From JAWLHK01 sp041690355 [NCBI: bacterium] (GTDB lineage: Bacteria; J088; JAWLBW01), in contig JAWLHK010000002.1 of assembly GCA_041690355.1 (NCBI GenBank), positions 248,001-312,000 on the forward strand: a DNA stretch of 64,000 nucleotides. Direction: 5' to 3'. Made by a program: the position numbers and the translations under genes. This document shows, one piece after another, positions 46,562 through 57,042 of the stretch. Position 1 is the first letter of the stretch. The number at the start of each line of letters is the position of its first letter. The notes beneath the pieces were generated by a model. That model was not told the DNA's origin, made no database searches, and worked only from the letters and a program-made list of their open reading frames with translations.

Positions 46562-46587
46562 AAAAGGGCGCCTGCGGGCGCCCTTTT
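46562..46587. terminator. Bidirectional terminator between FHA gene and grxD
   Basis: An 11-bp perfect stem (AAAAGGGCGCC with its complement) and a 4-base loop, with A and T tracts on the two sides; both convergent genes can use it. Confidence 0.9.
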
Positions 46588-46607
46588 CCAACCCGTGTGC
46601 AACCGGG

Positions 46608-46922
46608 TCAGACGCCGGCCATCTTCGCCAGGTCGCCGCTGGCGGCCATCTGCTGCACGATGTCGTTGCCGCCGACGAATTCACCGTTCACGTAGAGCTG
46701 GGGAATCGTGGGCCAGTTGGAGAAGTCCTTGATCCCCTGGCGCAGGGCCTCGTCGGCCAGCACGTTGCGGGCGGCAAAGGGGATGCCGAGGCGCTTCAGC
46801 GTCGCCACGGTGGCCGCCGAGAAGCCGCACATGGGCTGGTCGGGGGTTCCCTTCATGTAGAGCATGACTTTGTTTTCCTGGACGTCCTTGGAAATCATGT
46901 CGAATACCGGATTCTCGGCCAT
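46608..46922 (-). CDS. grxD: Monothiol glutaredoxin (Grx4/GrxD type)
   Basis: This 104-aa protein has the active-site CGFS (Cys32), preceded by [10 protein letters not shown], and [16 protein letters not shown]. This class binds [2Fe-2S] clusters with glutathione and pairs with BolA. bolA is the next gene upstream, 38 bases away, which supports a working pair in Fe-S trafficking. Confidence 0.96.
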   Translation of the reverse strand: MAENPVFDMISKDVQENKVMLYMKGTPDQPMCGFSAATVATLKRLGIPFAARNVLADEALRQGIKDFSNWPTIPQLYVNGEFVGGNDIVQQMAASGDLAKMAGV

Positions 46923-46960
46923 GTAAGCCTCCTCTAGGAAAAAGAAAATTCAGACGGAAC

Positions 46961-47197
46961 TTAATCGGATGCCATCGTGGTCAGGGCCAGGGCGTGAATC
47001 GGAGCGTGCGAGCCCTGGATGTACTCGTTGAGCGCGCCGTAGACCATCTGATGCTGCTTGACCAGCGTGAGCTCCTTGAATTGCGGCGCCTTGATGGTGG
47101 CGGCGAAGTGGTCGCCGGTGCCGGTCGTGTCGACGACGTTCACCCGGGCGCCCGGGAGCGCAACTTCAATCAGTTTCTGGACTTCTTCAGTCGTCAT
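46961..47197 (-). CDS. bolA: BolA family protein
   Basis: This 78-aa protein has the BolA pattern FKELTLVKQHQMVYGALNE with the C-terminal HAPIHALALTTM; the conserved His residues are cluster ligands in Grx-BolA complexes. The ATG at 47197 follows AGAGGA. A longer ORF upstream is not needed. Confidence 0.93.
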   Translation of the reverse strand: MTTEEVQKLIEVALPGARVNVVDTTGTGDHFAATIKAPQFKELTLVKQHQMVYGALNEYIQGSHAPIHALALTTMASD

Positions 47198-47258
47198 GCA
47201 TCCTCTGTCGGGGGGTGAAAGGCCATATTGTACCAAATTGGTGCGAATTCGGGGAGGG

Positions 47259-47283
47259 AAGCGTCGAGCGTCAAGCAACCAAG
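47259..47283. repeat. Short heptad-like tract
   Basis: About three units related to AGCGCCG (GAAGCGTCGAGCGTCAAGC) lie just after the hppA terminator. It may be a decayed copy of the elements listed elsewhere. Confidence 0.45.
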
Positions 47284-47316
47284 AAAAAACCCCGGCCGCC
47301 GTGGGGCGACCGGGGT
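47284..47316 (-). terminator. Terminator of hppA
   Basis: A 12-bp stem (one mismatch) with a 4-base loop, followed on the minus strand by a run of six T, 23 bases after the hppA stop. Confidence 0.85.
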
Positions 47317-47339
47317 GCAATGGTGCGGACGGGCCGCGC

Positions 47340-49817
<2,478 letters not shown>

Positions 49818-49927
49818 CGTTCGAACTCCAGGTTTCGAATGGGTAAGGGAAGTCGGGTCGCAGGCGCGCCGCCGCAGCCGGGGGGCAGGGTGGAAAAACT
49901 GAGCGCCAAAAAGCAGTTAAACGGCCT

Positions 49928-49956
49928 AGTATAGCAGCAAACCGGGTGGCTGTAAA
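49928..49956 (-). promoter_or_regulatory. Sigma70-like promoter of hppA
   Basis: On the minus strand TTTACA (49956-49951), a 17-bp spacer and TATACT (49933-49928). The leader is about 105 bases. Confidence 0.75.
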
Positions 49957-50092
49957 GCAATCGGCCTGAGGATGGGACGGGGCAAACAAAGCGGGCTGTC
50001 AACCCCTCGCCGATGTGTTTTTCGGATCGCCCCCGGCGCCCGGAAGGGAGCCGGTAGTCTGAGAGTGGACGTTTTTTCCATGGAGGAATTCT

Positions 50093-50389
50093 ATGAAAGC
50101 GAAGTTCTGGATAGCTTCCGCCGCGGCTCTCGTGCTGGGTACGGCCGGTTTCGCCCAGGCAGCCGGCGGCGACAAGGAACACGAAGGCATGGAGGGTCAG
50201 CAGACCGAAGAGATTCTGATTCCCGCCCCGGGCGAGGCCACGGCCGGCACCGAAGAAACGCGCGTCCCGATGGAGGGCGAAGAAGGGATGCAGGACCCGG
50301 GGCTGCAGCAGGACGAGGTGATTCAGGAAGACCTGGCGCCTGAAGAGGGCGCGACCGGCGCCGAAGAGTCCGACGGCATGAACTACTGA
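50093..50389 (+). CDS. Small exported acidic protein
   Basis: This 98-aa protein has a signal peptide (MKAKFWIASAAALVLGTAGFAQA). The mature part of about 75 residues is strongly acidic, rich in Glu, Gly and Gln, with repeats of the EEGM/GEEG kind and no hydrophobic core, so it is probably disordered. GGAGG lies 6 bases before the ATG. No family recognised. A strong terminator follows. Confidence 0.75.
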   Translation: MKAKFWIASAAALVLGTAGFAQAAGGDKEHEGMEGQQTEEILIPAPGEATAGTEETRVPMEGEEGMQDPGLQQDEVIQEDLAPEEGATGAEESDGMNY

Positions 50390-50410
50390 TCAGCCGGATA
50401 CGAAGCATGA

Positions 50411-50450
50411 AAAAAGCGGAAACCGGCCGGTCCGGTTTCCGCTTTTTTTT
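50411..50450 (+). terminator. Strong terminator after the acidic protein gene
   Basis: A 15-bp perfect stem with a 5-base loop and a run of eight T. Confidence 0.93.
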
Positions 50451-50456
50451 CGAAGA

Positions 50457-50531
50457 TGGTGGGCGATGTAGGGATCGAACCTACGACTTCCACCGTGTGA
50501 AGGTGGCACTCTCCCGCTGAGTTAATCGCCC
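50457..50531 (-). tRNA. tRNA-Val(CAC)
   Basis: The minus strand folds as a standard tRNA: acceptor GGGCGAT with ATCGCCC, D-arm with CTCAGCGGGAGAG, anticodon loop TTCACAC (anticodon CAC) and T-loop GGTTCGATCC. The discriminator A and the CCA end are encoded. It faces the preceding terminator. Confidence 0.97.
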
Positions 50532-50593
50532 GAGTGCATGCAGGAATCGAAAATTGTAGCAGCCCCTTTCGGAATGATCAATGGGGCCGCTGC

Positions 50594-50730
50594 CAAGCGC
50601 TGAGCACCGAGCGCCCATGAGGAACGAGAAACGTGATCAAGGTTCTTGCCTGGATTCGTCACTCGTCACTCGTAACTCGTAACTCGGCACTTGCATAAAT
50701 CGTCAATCGTCAATCGTAAATTGTAAATTC
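50594..50730. repeat. Mosaic of three heptad-repeat families
   Basis: Units AAGCGCT/GAGCACC (50594-50615), CGTCACT/CGTAACT (50654-50687) and ATCGTCA/ATTGTAA (50696-50730). The last array enters the coding end of the gene on the minus strand and supplies its final residues and stop codon. Confidence 0.85.
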
Positions 50731-51089
50731 TCCGGCTCCGCCGCCGCCGCCTCGATGGTTCCGCCCGGGGCCACCAGATAGAACCCGGCATCCCCGTCAC
50801 CGTACTCCCCGGACGGATCCGACAGCAGCGGCGCCTGGATGCCGAACCGGTCGCACAGCGCGCGCGCTTCGGCTGGTTCGGCCGCCACGATCAGATAGAC
50901 GTTCACGAAATCTTCGAGCAGCCAGTGGGCCACGCGCGCGGCCGCGGCTTCGAGCAGGCGCTCCTGTCTCGCACGGGGAACAATGCCGACGACCGTGTGC
51001 CCGCGGGCGAAGATTTCGGCCAGATCGATGTTCCCCCCCTTGCTCGAAGCCAGACGGCGGGCGGGAAACGGCGTGCGGACGGCAATCAT
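50703..51089 (-). CDS. Small thioredoxin-fold/peroxiredoxin-like protein without catalytic Cys
   Basis: This 128-aa protein reads like a shortened AhpC/TSA-type fold: NIDLAEIFARGHTVVGIVPRAR, then LCDRFGIQAPLLSDPSGEYG and GFYLVAPGGTIEA. The position where a peroxidatic Cys would sit holds none, so it is unlikely to be a working peroxidase. The end (LQFTIDD and stop) is encoded by heptad-repeat DNA, suggesting that a repeat inserted at or just before the original 3' end. The ATG at 51089 lacks a ribosome binding site; a TATACT lies 36 bases upstream. Confidence 0.65.
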   Translation of the reverse strand: MIAVRTPFPARRLASSKGGNIDLAEIFARGHTVVGIVPRARQERLLEAAAARVAHWLLEDFVNVYLIVAAEPAEARALCDRFGIQAPLLSDPSGEYGDGDAGFYLVAPGGTIEAAAAEPENLQFTIDD

Positions 51090-51205
51090 TGGAGGGCGCT
51101 CGGGAAAGAGGTTCGTTCCGTTCCAGTATACGGAATTCCACCCGCGGTCGCCGCCGGAGGAGCGACGGTCGTGCATACTTTCGCTGCGGCGGGCGGGCGG
51201 CCGAT

Positions 51206-51234
51206 TTGTCCGGGCATCCCCGCCGCGCTATCAT
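51206..51234 (+). promoter_or_regulatory. Sigma70-like promoter giving a leaderless coaBC transcript
   Basis: TTGTCC (51206-51211), a 17-bp spacer and TATCAT (51229-51234). The ATG at 51242 is 7 bases after the -10 box and has no ribosome binding site; an earlier ATG at 51233 lies inside the -10 box and could not be transcribed from this promoter. Confidence 0.65.
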
Positions 51235-51241
51235 GACTGGC

Positions 51242-52477
51242 ATGACAGCCTGGCAGGGAAAACAGGTTCTTCTCGGGGTGAGCGGCGGGATCGCCGCCTA
51301 TCGCGCCGCCGAACTGGTGCGCCTTTTCGTCAAGGCCGGGGCGAGCGTGAACGTCGTCATGACGCGCAACGCCACCGAGTTCATCACGCCGCTCACGATG
51401 CAGACCCTGAGCGGAAATCCCGTACTTACGGACACCTTCGACCGGGAACAGGGAGCCGACATCAAGCATGTCTCGCTCCCCGACGAGGCGGATGTGATCG
51501 TGCTCGCGCCCGCCACGGCCAACCTCATCGGAAAGCTTGCGAACGGCATCGCCGACGACCTGCTGACGACCGCCCTGCTCGTGGCCCGCTGCCCCATCGT
51601 CATGGCGCCGGCCATGAACGTGCACATGTGGGATCACCCCGTCGTGCAGGAGAACCTCGCCCGGGTTCGCCGTATTCCCGGCCTTCGCGTCGTGGAACCC
51701 GTGGAGGGGCTGCTTGCCTGCGGCTGGGAGGGAAAGGGGAAGCTGGCGGAGCCGGAGGCCATTTTCCGGGCGGCGGGCGAGGCCCTGCGTCCTCGGGATC
51801 TGAGCGGCCGCAGCCTGGTGCTCACGGCCGGGCCGACGCGGGAATTCCTCGATCCGGTCCGCTACCTTTCGAATCCGTCCACCGGCAAGATGGGGCTCGC
51901 CATCGCCGAGGCCGCCGCCGTGCGCGGGGCCGACGTGACCGTCGTGCTCGGGCCCACCGCCGAGAAGCCTCCGGCCGGGGTGCGCGTCCTTCGGGTCGAA
52001 TCGGCCGCCGACATGTTCGAGGCCGCGCGCGCGGCCTTCGCAGACGCCCAGGTGTTCATCGCCTCGGCTGCCGTCGCCGATTACACGCCGGCGGTGCGCG
52101 AAGACCGTAAAGTGAAGAAAAGCGAGGGGGATGTCGACGTACGCCTGACGCGCACGACCGACATCCTCAAGACGCTTGCCGCCGACAAGGGTGAGCGGAT
52201 CGTCGTCGGCTTCGCGGCCGAGACGAACGACGTGGTCCGCTACGCGCGCGAGAAGCTTGTCGCCAAGAACTGCGATCTGGTCGTCGCCAACGACGTCACG
52301 GCGCCCGGAAGCGGGTTCGCCGTCGACACGAACCGGGCGATTCTGGTCGAACGGGAAGGCGAGACCGAGCTACCCCTGCTGACCAAGCGTGAGATCGCCG
52401 ACCGTATTCTCGATCGTGTCGTCGAGCTGCTTGCGCAGGGCGGCCGGATCGAGCGCCCTGAGCGCCACCGCGCCTGA
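51242..52477 (+). CDS. coaBC: Bifunctional phosphopantothenoylcysteine decarboxylase/phosphopantothenate-cysteine ligase
   Basis: This 411-aa protein has the CoaC flavoprotein domain (LGVSGGIAAYRA, catalytic His in ADIKHVSL, PAMNVHMW) and the CoaB ligase domain (LTAGPTREFLDPVRYLSNPSTGKMG, ASAAVADYTP, VVANDV). Together they make 4'-phosphopantetheine for coenzyme A. The last 26 codons lie in an 80-bp segment that recurs near 57.1 kb. The end of the ligase domain (IADRILDRVVELL) is normal; the tail AQGGRIERPERHRA is extra. Confidence 0.96.
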   Translation: MTAWQGKQVLLGVSGGIAAYRAAELVRLFVKAGASVNVVMTRNATEFITPLTMQTLSGNPVLTDTFDREQGADIKHVSLPDEADVIVLAPATANLIGKLANGIADDLLTTALLVARCPIVMAPAMNVHMWDHPVVQENLARVRRIPGLRVVEPVEGLLACGWEGKGKLAEPEAIFRAAGEALRPRDLSGRSLVLTAGPTREFLDPVRYLSNPSTGKMGLAIAEAAAVRGADVTVVLGPTAEKPPAGVRVLRVESAADMFEAARAAFADAQVFIASAAVADYTPAVREDRKVKKSEGDVDVRLTRTTDILKTLAADKGERIVVGFAAETNDVVRYAREKLVAKNCDLVVANDVTAPGSGFAVDTNRAILVEREGETELPLLTKREIADRILDRVVELLAQGGRIERPERHRA

Positions 52478-52478
52478 A
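52399..52478. repeat. 80-bp duplicated segment, copy A (3' end of coaBC)
   Basis: Direct repeat of 57069-57148, same orientation, 76 of 80 bases identical. Here the plus strand encodes the last 26 codons of coaBC, counting the stop; the match ends one base after the stop. Confidence 0.9.
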
Positions 52479-52498
52479 GTCACGGGCATAGGTTCGGC

Positions 52499-53389
52499 TC
52501 AGCGCCGTTTGCCCTGGCTCTCGAGATCCGAATCGTCCTCGTCGTCGGGGTCCTCCGGATCCTCCTCTTCATCGTCTCGGTCATCGTCGTCCGGCTCGCC
52601 GGGCGCTTCGGGGTCTTCATCGTTGATGCGGGGCTGCTGATCCTGCGATCGGGCGCGAATTTCCTCCACCGCTCGCGTTTCACCCGCGCGCTCCTGCAGC
52701 TCGTCGCGCTGCAGTGCATCGGCCGCATCCCGGGCAGGGTGAGCCGGCCGGCTGAACCCGCGCATGGCGTGGAGCCAGGAGTCAAAGGCAGACCCCTTCA
52801 ATGCCTCCGGCTGCACCGCAGCCAGGTCTTCACCCGAGACGAGGCCGGCCGCCAAGGCCCGCGCGGCGGTCCGGGTCGCGTCGTCCATCTGGCCGGGGCG
52901 CAGTGCCGCTCTCAACTGCGTCTTCACGAAGGCTACGGCTTCGCCCTCGCCGGCGCCGGCCGCATTCAGGACGCCGGTGGCGTACAGAGCAGACTGCATG
53001 CGTTGCGCGTCGCCGGCCAGAGCCTGAAGATCGGCAACGGTCGCTGCCGACAAGCCGCCGGCCATGGCCGTCAGCGCCGCCTGCTGCACGGGGCGTGCCG
53101 CTACGGCTCCGGGGGCGGCCTTCTGCAGCGCGGCAAGCCGAGCCCGCTGCAGTTGCAGCGCTTCGACGAGCCGGACTGCCGGAACCCGCTTTGCGACACC
53201 TTCGAGCGCCTTTTGTCGCAGCGGTTCGGTCGGCAGGCCGTCGTTCTCGGCGGCATCGAGGAGCGCCTGTACGCGGGCAGCCACCTCGCGCGGATAGCCG
53301 CTGCGGGCGAGTCGATCGGCAAGTCTCTCCTCGCCCCACGCAGACGGGATGGAAACCAGCAGCAAGAGGATGGTGGCGATTGTTTTCAC
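52499..53389 (-). CDS. Exported protein with acidic C-terminal tail
   Basis: This 296-aa protein has a signal peptide (MKTIATILLLLVSIPSAWG). It has a helical body (about 20-235) rich in Ala, Leu, Arg and Gln, with repeated RLVEALQLQRARLAAL- and AALTAMAGGLS-type helices. The tail of about 45 residues is dominated by Asp, Glu and Pro (DDRDDEEEDPEDPDDEDD). No family recognised. It overlaps the previous gene by 4 bases (ATGA) and is the last gene of the sigma-factor operon. Confidence 0.75.
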   Translation of the reverse strand: MKTIATILLLLVSIPSAWGEERLADRLARSGYPREVAARVQALLDAAENDGLPTEPLRQKALEGVAKRVPAVRLVEALQLQRARLAALQKAAPGAVAARPVQQAALTAMAGGLSAATVADLQALAGDAQRMQSALYATGVLNAAGAGEGEAVAFVKTQLRAALRPGQMDDATRTAARALAAGLVSGEDLAAVQPEALKGSAFDSWLHAMRGFSRPAHPARDAADALQRDELQERAGETRAVEEIRARSQDQQPRINDEDPEAPGEPDDDDRDDEEEDPEDPDDEDDSDLESQGKRR

Positions 53390-53772
53390 GGTGTCCTCTT
53401 CTCTAACGGTCGAGCCGCCTCGGAGTCACCGCCCGGCGGAACCAGGAGTACGGCGTTGCGGCCGCCAAAGTCGTCTTGCTCGTACCAGTCGAAATCGACG
53501 GGCGGCGCACTCCCCGCAGGGCCCAGGCAGTGCAGCCGATACACACCGGGCGGCGGCGACGCAAACTGCAGACGCCAGCCCGCGCGAGTCTCGCGGCTTT
53601 CGAGCAGAGAAACCGGTCGCCATGCCGAAAAGTCAGCCAGCAGCTCCGGTCTGCCTCCCAGGGCCGGGCACGTGACTTCCCAGGCCGCGCCCAGCGACTC
53701 GGGGCGTGCCTCACGGTAGCAGCCGGTGACCGCGGTTGCGGCTAGAACCAGTAGAGCGGCGCGAATTCCCAT
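53386..53772 (-). CDS. Lipoprotein, possibly with a CBM48-like (glycogen-binding) beta-sandwich
   Basis: This 128-aa protein has the lipobox AVTGC (Cys18). The mature part contains LADFSAWRPVSL, GWRLQFASPPPGVYRLHCLG and FDWYEQDDFG, close to the consensus order of AMPK-type CBM48/E-set domains (GxFxxW, WxxxxxLPPGxYxY). The anti-sigma factor in this operon ends in such a domain with higher similarity. It overlaps the beta-barrel gene by 31 bases at its start. Confidence 0.65.
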   Translation of the reverse strand: MGIRAALLVLAATAVTGCYREARPESLGAAWEVTCPALGGRPELLADFSAWRPVSLLESRETRAGWRLQFASPPPGVYRLHCLGPAGSAPPVDFDWYEQDDFGGRNAVLLVPPGGDSEAARPLEKRTP

Positions 53773-54647
53773 AGCAGCCGGGCGGTTGCCCTTTCATAGG
53801 AAAAGACGTTCGAGTGGTTGCGCATCGCGGCGGCTGACAGCGTGATGCGATGGGAGGCGGCAACGCGTTGATCGAACCGTGCATAACCCGCCACCCGTGC
53901 GTCGGCCCGTCCCGAGCCATAGTCGCGCACACGGTAGGCGGCCGTGAGCGATGCCGAGGCCCCCCGCCAGAGTGGCGCCGCGAGGCCGCCGCGCACAGAC
54001 CAGCCATCGTACCGGTAGACGGCTTCGTCTTCAACGCTGCGGGCGAGGCCGGCCGCCACGGGCACGGCGAGCCACGACAGGACCCGCCAGCGCAGGCGCG
54101 CTTCGGCGCGGTGTTCGGTGTCGCGTCTCGGATCCAGGTTCGCCGCAGCATCGGCCGTAAGCCGCGTGCCGGCGAAAAGAGCGCCTTCTACCGGTGCGTC
54201 CGGCGCCCACGTGAAAAGTCCTTCGACCTGGCCCCCGTAGGACGTGCGGCCGCCCACCAGCCGTGCCGCCCGGTAGCGGTAGCCCGCCACAGAGAGGTCG
54301 AGCCGCGTTCGCAGGCTGGTCAGAAACGACCACCCCAGCCCCCCTTCGTAAAAGAAGGACGCACCCGGTGAGGCGGTCGGAGACGACAGCGCCGTGAGTT
54401 CTTCACCCTGCGCCGAAACGTCGACGGCCAGCCGGTGCCGCAACCCGGGCACCCAGACGGCCGTCCATCCGACTTCGCCGCCGGCGATGCCCACGGCGGT
54501 CGCGTCCGTCGCGGCGAAGTCATAATTCGAGTCGACGGCCGCCTGCAGGCCGATGCGCGGCCCCGTGGCGAAGACCGGCCCGTCGGCATGGGCGCGTGCT
54601 GCGGGGGCGCCGAGGAGCGCGAGAAGAAGTATCGTTCGCAACAACAC
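53742..54647 (-). CDS. Predicted outer-membrane beta-barrel of the sigma-factor operon
   Basis: This 301-aa protein begins at a GTG with AAGG upstream and has a signal peptide ending ARAHA. The body shows many alternating strands (LRHRLAVDVSAQGEEL, FLTSLRTRLDLSVAGYRY, SASLTAAYRVRDYG) and ends FAPLYWF, with a C-terminal Phe as recognised by the BAM machinery. It is probably a trimer-independent barrel of about 14-16 strands. The role is unknown; the operon context suggests an envelope-stress or glycan-related function. Confidence 0.75.
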   Translation of the reverse strand: MLLRTILLLALLGAPAARAHADGPVFATGPRIGLQAAVDSNYDFAATDATAVGIAGGEVGWTAVWVPGLRHRLAVDVSAQGEELTALSSPTASPGASFFYEGGLGWSFLTSLRTRLDLSVAGYRYRAARLVGGRTSYGGQVEGLFTWAPDAPVEGALFAGTRLTADAAANLDPRRDTEHRAEARLRWRVLSWLAVPVAAGLARSVEDEAVYRYDGWSVRGGLAAPLWRGASASLTAAYRVRDYGSGRADARVAGYARFDQRVAASHRITLSAAAMRNHSNVFSYERATARLLWEFAPLYWF

Positions 54648-54659
54648 GCAGAGGCGACC

Positions 54660-55241
54660 TTACCGGGCGGCGATGTGGACGACGGAATTGACGCGGCCGA
54701 ACCCGTCGTCGACTGTCCCGGCCGCGGCCGGATCGGCCAGCCACTGCTCGCCATCGACGACGAACTGATACTGATAGACGCCCGGCGTCAGCTCAATCGA
54801 TAATCGCCAGACCCTGCCTTCACGGCGCAGGACGTGGCGCTCCGGATCCCAGCCATTGAACTCACCCACGAGGGCGACCGATTCCGCATGCGGGTGGACG
54901 AAGACGAACTCCGTCCCCGAAGGGGAACCGGGCAGCGTTCTCGCCGCCAGAACGCCGAGCGCGAAGGCGAGCACCAGGGACGCAAAGGCCGCCAGGGGCG
55001 CCGCCCGCCGCAAGGTGAGGCGCCACCATGGGGTACCGTGTTCGGCCGCACGCATACGTACGGCGCGCAAGACCCGTTCCTCGAAACCGGGAGACGGTTC
55101 GGCGTCGATGGGCATGGCCGACCAGGTGCGGGCGGCCGCATCGAGCGCCGGCGATGCGGCACGCCGCCGCGCAAACGCGGCGTGCTCGGCTTCGGTGAGT
55201 TCGCCGGCGAGATACTTGGAGAGCAGTTCAGCGTCACTCAT
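54660..55241 (-). CDS. Anti-sigma factor with extracytoplasmic CBM48-like domain
   Basis: This 193-aa protein has an N-terminal cytoplasmic segment (about 1-80; ELLSKYLAGELTEAEHAAF as in anti-sigma ASD proteins, without the zinc motif HxxxCxxC). One transmembrane helix follows (about 82-103). The C-terminal domain (about 110-190), EFVFVHPHAESVALVGEFNGW then VWRLSIELTPGVYQYQFVVDG, is characteristic of CBM48/AMPK1 glycogen-binding modules. It overlaps the sigma gene by 8 bases. It would hold the sigma factor until the outer domain senses a ligand, which is an inference. Confidence 0.85.
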   Translation of the reverse strand: MSDAELLSKYLAGELTEAEHAAFARRRAASPALDAAARTWSAMPIDAEPSPGFEERVLRAVRMRAAEHGTPWWRLTLRRAAPLAAFASLVLAFALGVLAARTLPGSPSGTEFVFVHPHAESVALVGEFNGWDPERHVLRREGRVWRLSIELTPGVYQYQFVVDGEQWLADPAAAGTVDDGFGRVNSVVHIAAR

Positions 55242-55809
55242 ACAGTTTCTCCAGAGCCTTCAACAGCATAGCCCGTCCGCGCAGCAGGCGCATCTTGACC
55301 GCGCTCAGCCCCACGCCCAGGACCGAGGCGATTTCCTGCAGCGGCCGGTCGTCGTAGTGGGCGAGCATGAGCACCTCGCGATAGGAATCGGGGAGAGACG
55401 CGAGCGCCTTGCCGACCAGCCTGCGCTCTTCGTCAGAGACCATGCGCACGTCTTCCGGTTCGCCGCCCACGGCCGTGTGGAGCGCGTACTCCAGCGGCCG
55501 CTCGTTTCGAACCGCCTGGGCGCGGAAGTAGTCGTGGGCGAGATTCGAGGCGATGCGCATGACCCAACCGTCGAGGTTCACCATCGTGTGAAAGGTGGGC
55601 AGGCGGGTGAGCGCACGTACGAGCGCTTCCTGCGTCAAGTCCTCGGCGAGCGTAAAGGAACCTGTCATGCGCAGCAGACGCCTGAAGAGGAGGGTCTTGT
55701 AGCGCTCTACGAAGGCCGACTGGGCCGACCGGTCGCCTGCCTTGCACCGTCGGACGAGGTCTTCGTCATCGGCGCTCGGCGGGCGGTCGGTAGTGGATTC
55801 CTTTGTCAC
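55234..55809 (-). CDS. ECF-type RNA polymerase sigma factor
   Basis: This 191-aa protein has region 2 (LVRRCKAGDRSAQSAFVERYK, LAEDLTQEALVRAL, LDGWVMRIASNLAHDYFR) and region 4 (LPDSYREVLMLAHYDDRPLQEIASVLGVGLSAVKMRLLRGR), the layout of group IV sigma factors. It is the first gene of an operon with its anti-sigma factor, a beta-barrel, a lipoprotein and an acidic exported protein. A TATACT at 55868-55873 on the minus strand is a possible housekeeping -10 box about 60 bases upstream. Confidence 0.94.
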   Translation of the reverse strand: MTKESTTDRPPSADDEDLVRRCKAGDRSAQSAFVERYKTLLFRRLLRMTGSFTLAEDLTQEALVRALTRLPTFHTMVNLDGWVMRIASNLAHDYFRAQAVRNERPLEYALHTAVGGEPEDVRMVSDEERRLVGKALASLPDSYREVLMLAHYDDRPLQEIASVLGVGLSAVKMRLLRGRAMLLKALEKLYE

Positions 55810-55983
55810 GCGCGCTCATTCCCGGCCTTCCGGGCACGTCAGGTAACCGTCCCCTCGGGCGCGAGACAGTATACCCTACGGGAATAAACGGATACTCCCC
55901 GCCCGCAGTCACATTCTTTTTTCACGCCTGTGACCCGAAGGGCTGCCGGCCGTTGATCGAGAAACCATTGCACCGAGGTCACC

Positions 55984-56943
55984 ATGCGCGCTTCCACATC
56001 AACCATGATTCTTGCGTTCGGGCTCGCCGCCTGCGCGCCTGCCGCCGCCACCGATCCCGCCGGCCGCCTGTCTGCGGGCGACGTGCCGCAGGCCACCGCG
56101 CGGCTCACCATCCAGGCTGCGGCGCCCGCCGCGGCGGCCCCTGTCCAACCCCTCGCGTTTCTCGCGAACGGCGTCACCATCGAAGCGGCGACGGCCGTCA
56201 TTGCCGAGGTCAATCTCAAGGGCTGGGAGTACGAGGAGGATGACGAGCACGAAGGCGATGATGGCGCGGATGAACGTGAAGAGGAGGAGGTGGAAGACGA
56301 TTCGGCTTCCCTGAGCGGCGCGCTGCTGCGCGGCCAGGCAGAAGACGACTCCATCGACGAGGAGGAGGCTGACGAAGCGTCGTCCGAGGATACCGACGAT
56401 TCCGGCGACGAAGAAGACAGCGAAGACCCTGAAGTCGAAAACGTAGACTTCAAAGGTCCCTATCATGTCGACCTGCTGACCGGAGCAAGCACGCCGCCGT
56501 TCGGCGATTCCGTGCTGCCGTCGGGGGCATATCGCAGCGTCGAGTTCAAGCTCGACGCACCGGAGGACTCGACGACCGCCGCGTCGATTGAAATCGCCGG
56601 TCGCTTTGCGGTCGACGGCGTTTACCACCCCTTCATCCTGCGCAATCTGCGCGACGAGGAGCTCAAGTGGGATTTCGCCGCCCCGGTTTCCATGTCGGCG
56701 GCCGCCGTCAACGAACTGGTCCTCCGTATTCCCCTGGGGCAGTGGGTGAACGCCGCCCTGGTAGAGGCCATGGCCCAGTCCGTACGCGACGGCGCGGTCG
56801 TGCCCGATGCCGACGGCGTCTACCTCTTTACGACCGAGACGGCCGCGGTCGCCGACATCCTGGAAGCCAATCTCGAGAATGAGGGCGGGCTCGAACACGA
56901 TGACGGTGACGACGACGAAGAAGACGACGAAGCGGCTGAATGA
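55984..56943 (+). CDS. Lipoprotein with acidic stretch and DUF4382-like domain
   Basis: This 319-aa protein has a lipobox (GLAAC, Cys17). It has a short strand-rich piece, then an acidic region (about 80-155) with over half Asp or Glu, then a domain of about 130 residues with FKGPYHVDLLTG and VLPSGAYRSVEFKLD, which resembles the DUF4382 family of surface lipoproteins. The C-terminus is acidic again. It is divergent from the sigma-factor operon, and GAGG precedes the ATG. No binding partner is known. Confidence 0.75.
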   Translation: MRASTSTMILAFGLAACAPAAATDPAGRLSAGDVPQATARLTIQAAAPAAAAPVQPLAFLANGVTIEAATAVIAEVNLKGWEYEEDDEHEGDDGADEREEEEVEDDSASLSGALLRGQAEDDSIDEEEADEASSEDTDDSGDEEDSEDPEVENVDFKGPYHVDLLTGASTPPFGDSVLPSGAYRSVEFKLDAPEDSTTAASIEIAGRFAVDGVYHPFILRNLRDEELKWDFAAPVSMSAAAVNELVLRIPLGQWVNAALVEAMAQSVRDGAVVPDADGVYLFTTETAAVADILEANLENEGGLEHDDGDDDEEDDEAAE

Positions 56944-56986
56944 CCGCCTGAAGTCTCGCTCGGCGGGAATCTTGTTAGGGGGGAGG

Positions 56987-57026
56987 ATGGAGGCGGCAGG
57001 GTCACCTGTCGCCTCCATTTTTTTTT
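56987..57026 (+). terminator. Terminator of the DUF4382-like gene
   Basis: A 14-bp stem with one G-T pair and a 4-base loop, followed by a run of nine T. Confidence 0.92.
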
Positions 57027-57042
57027 GGGCGGATGCGTAGGA

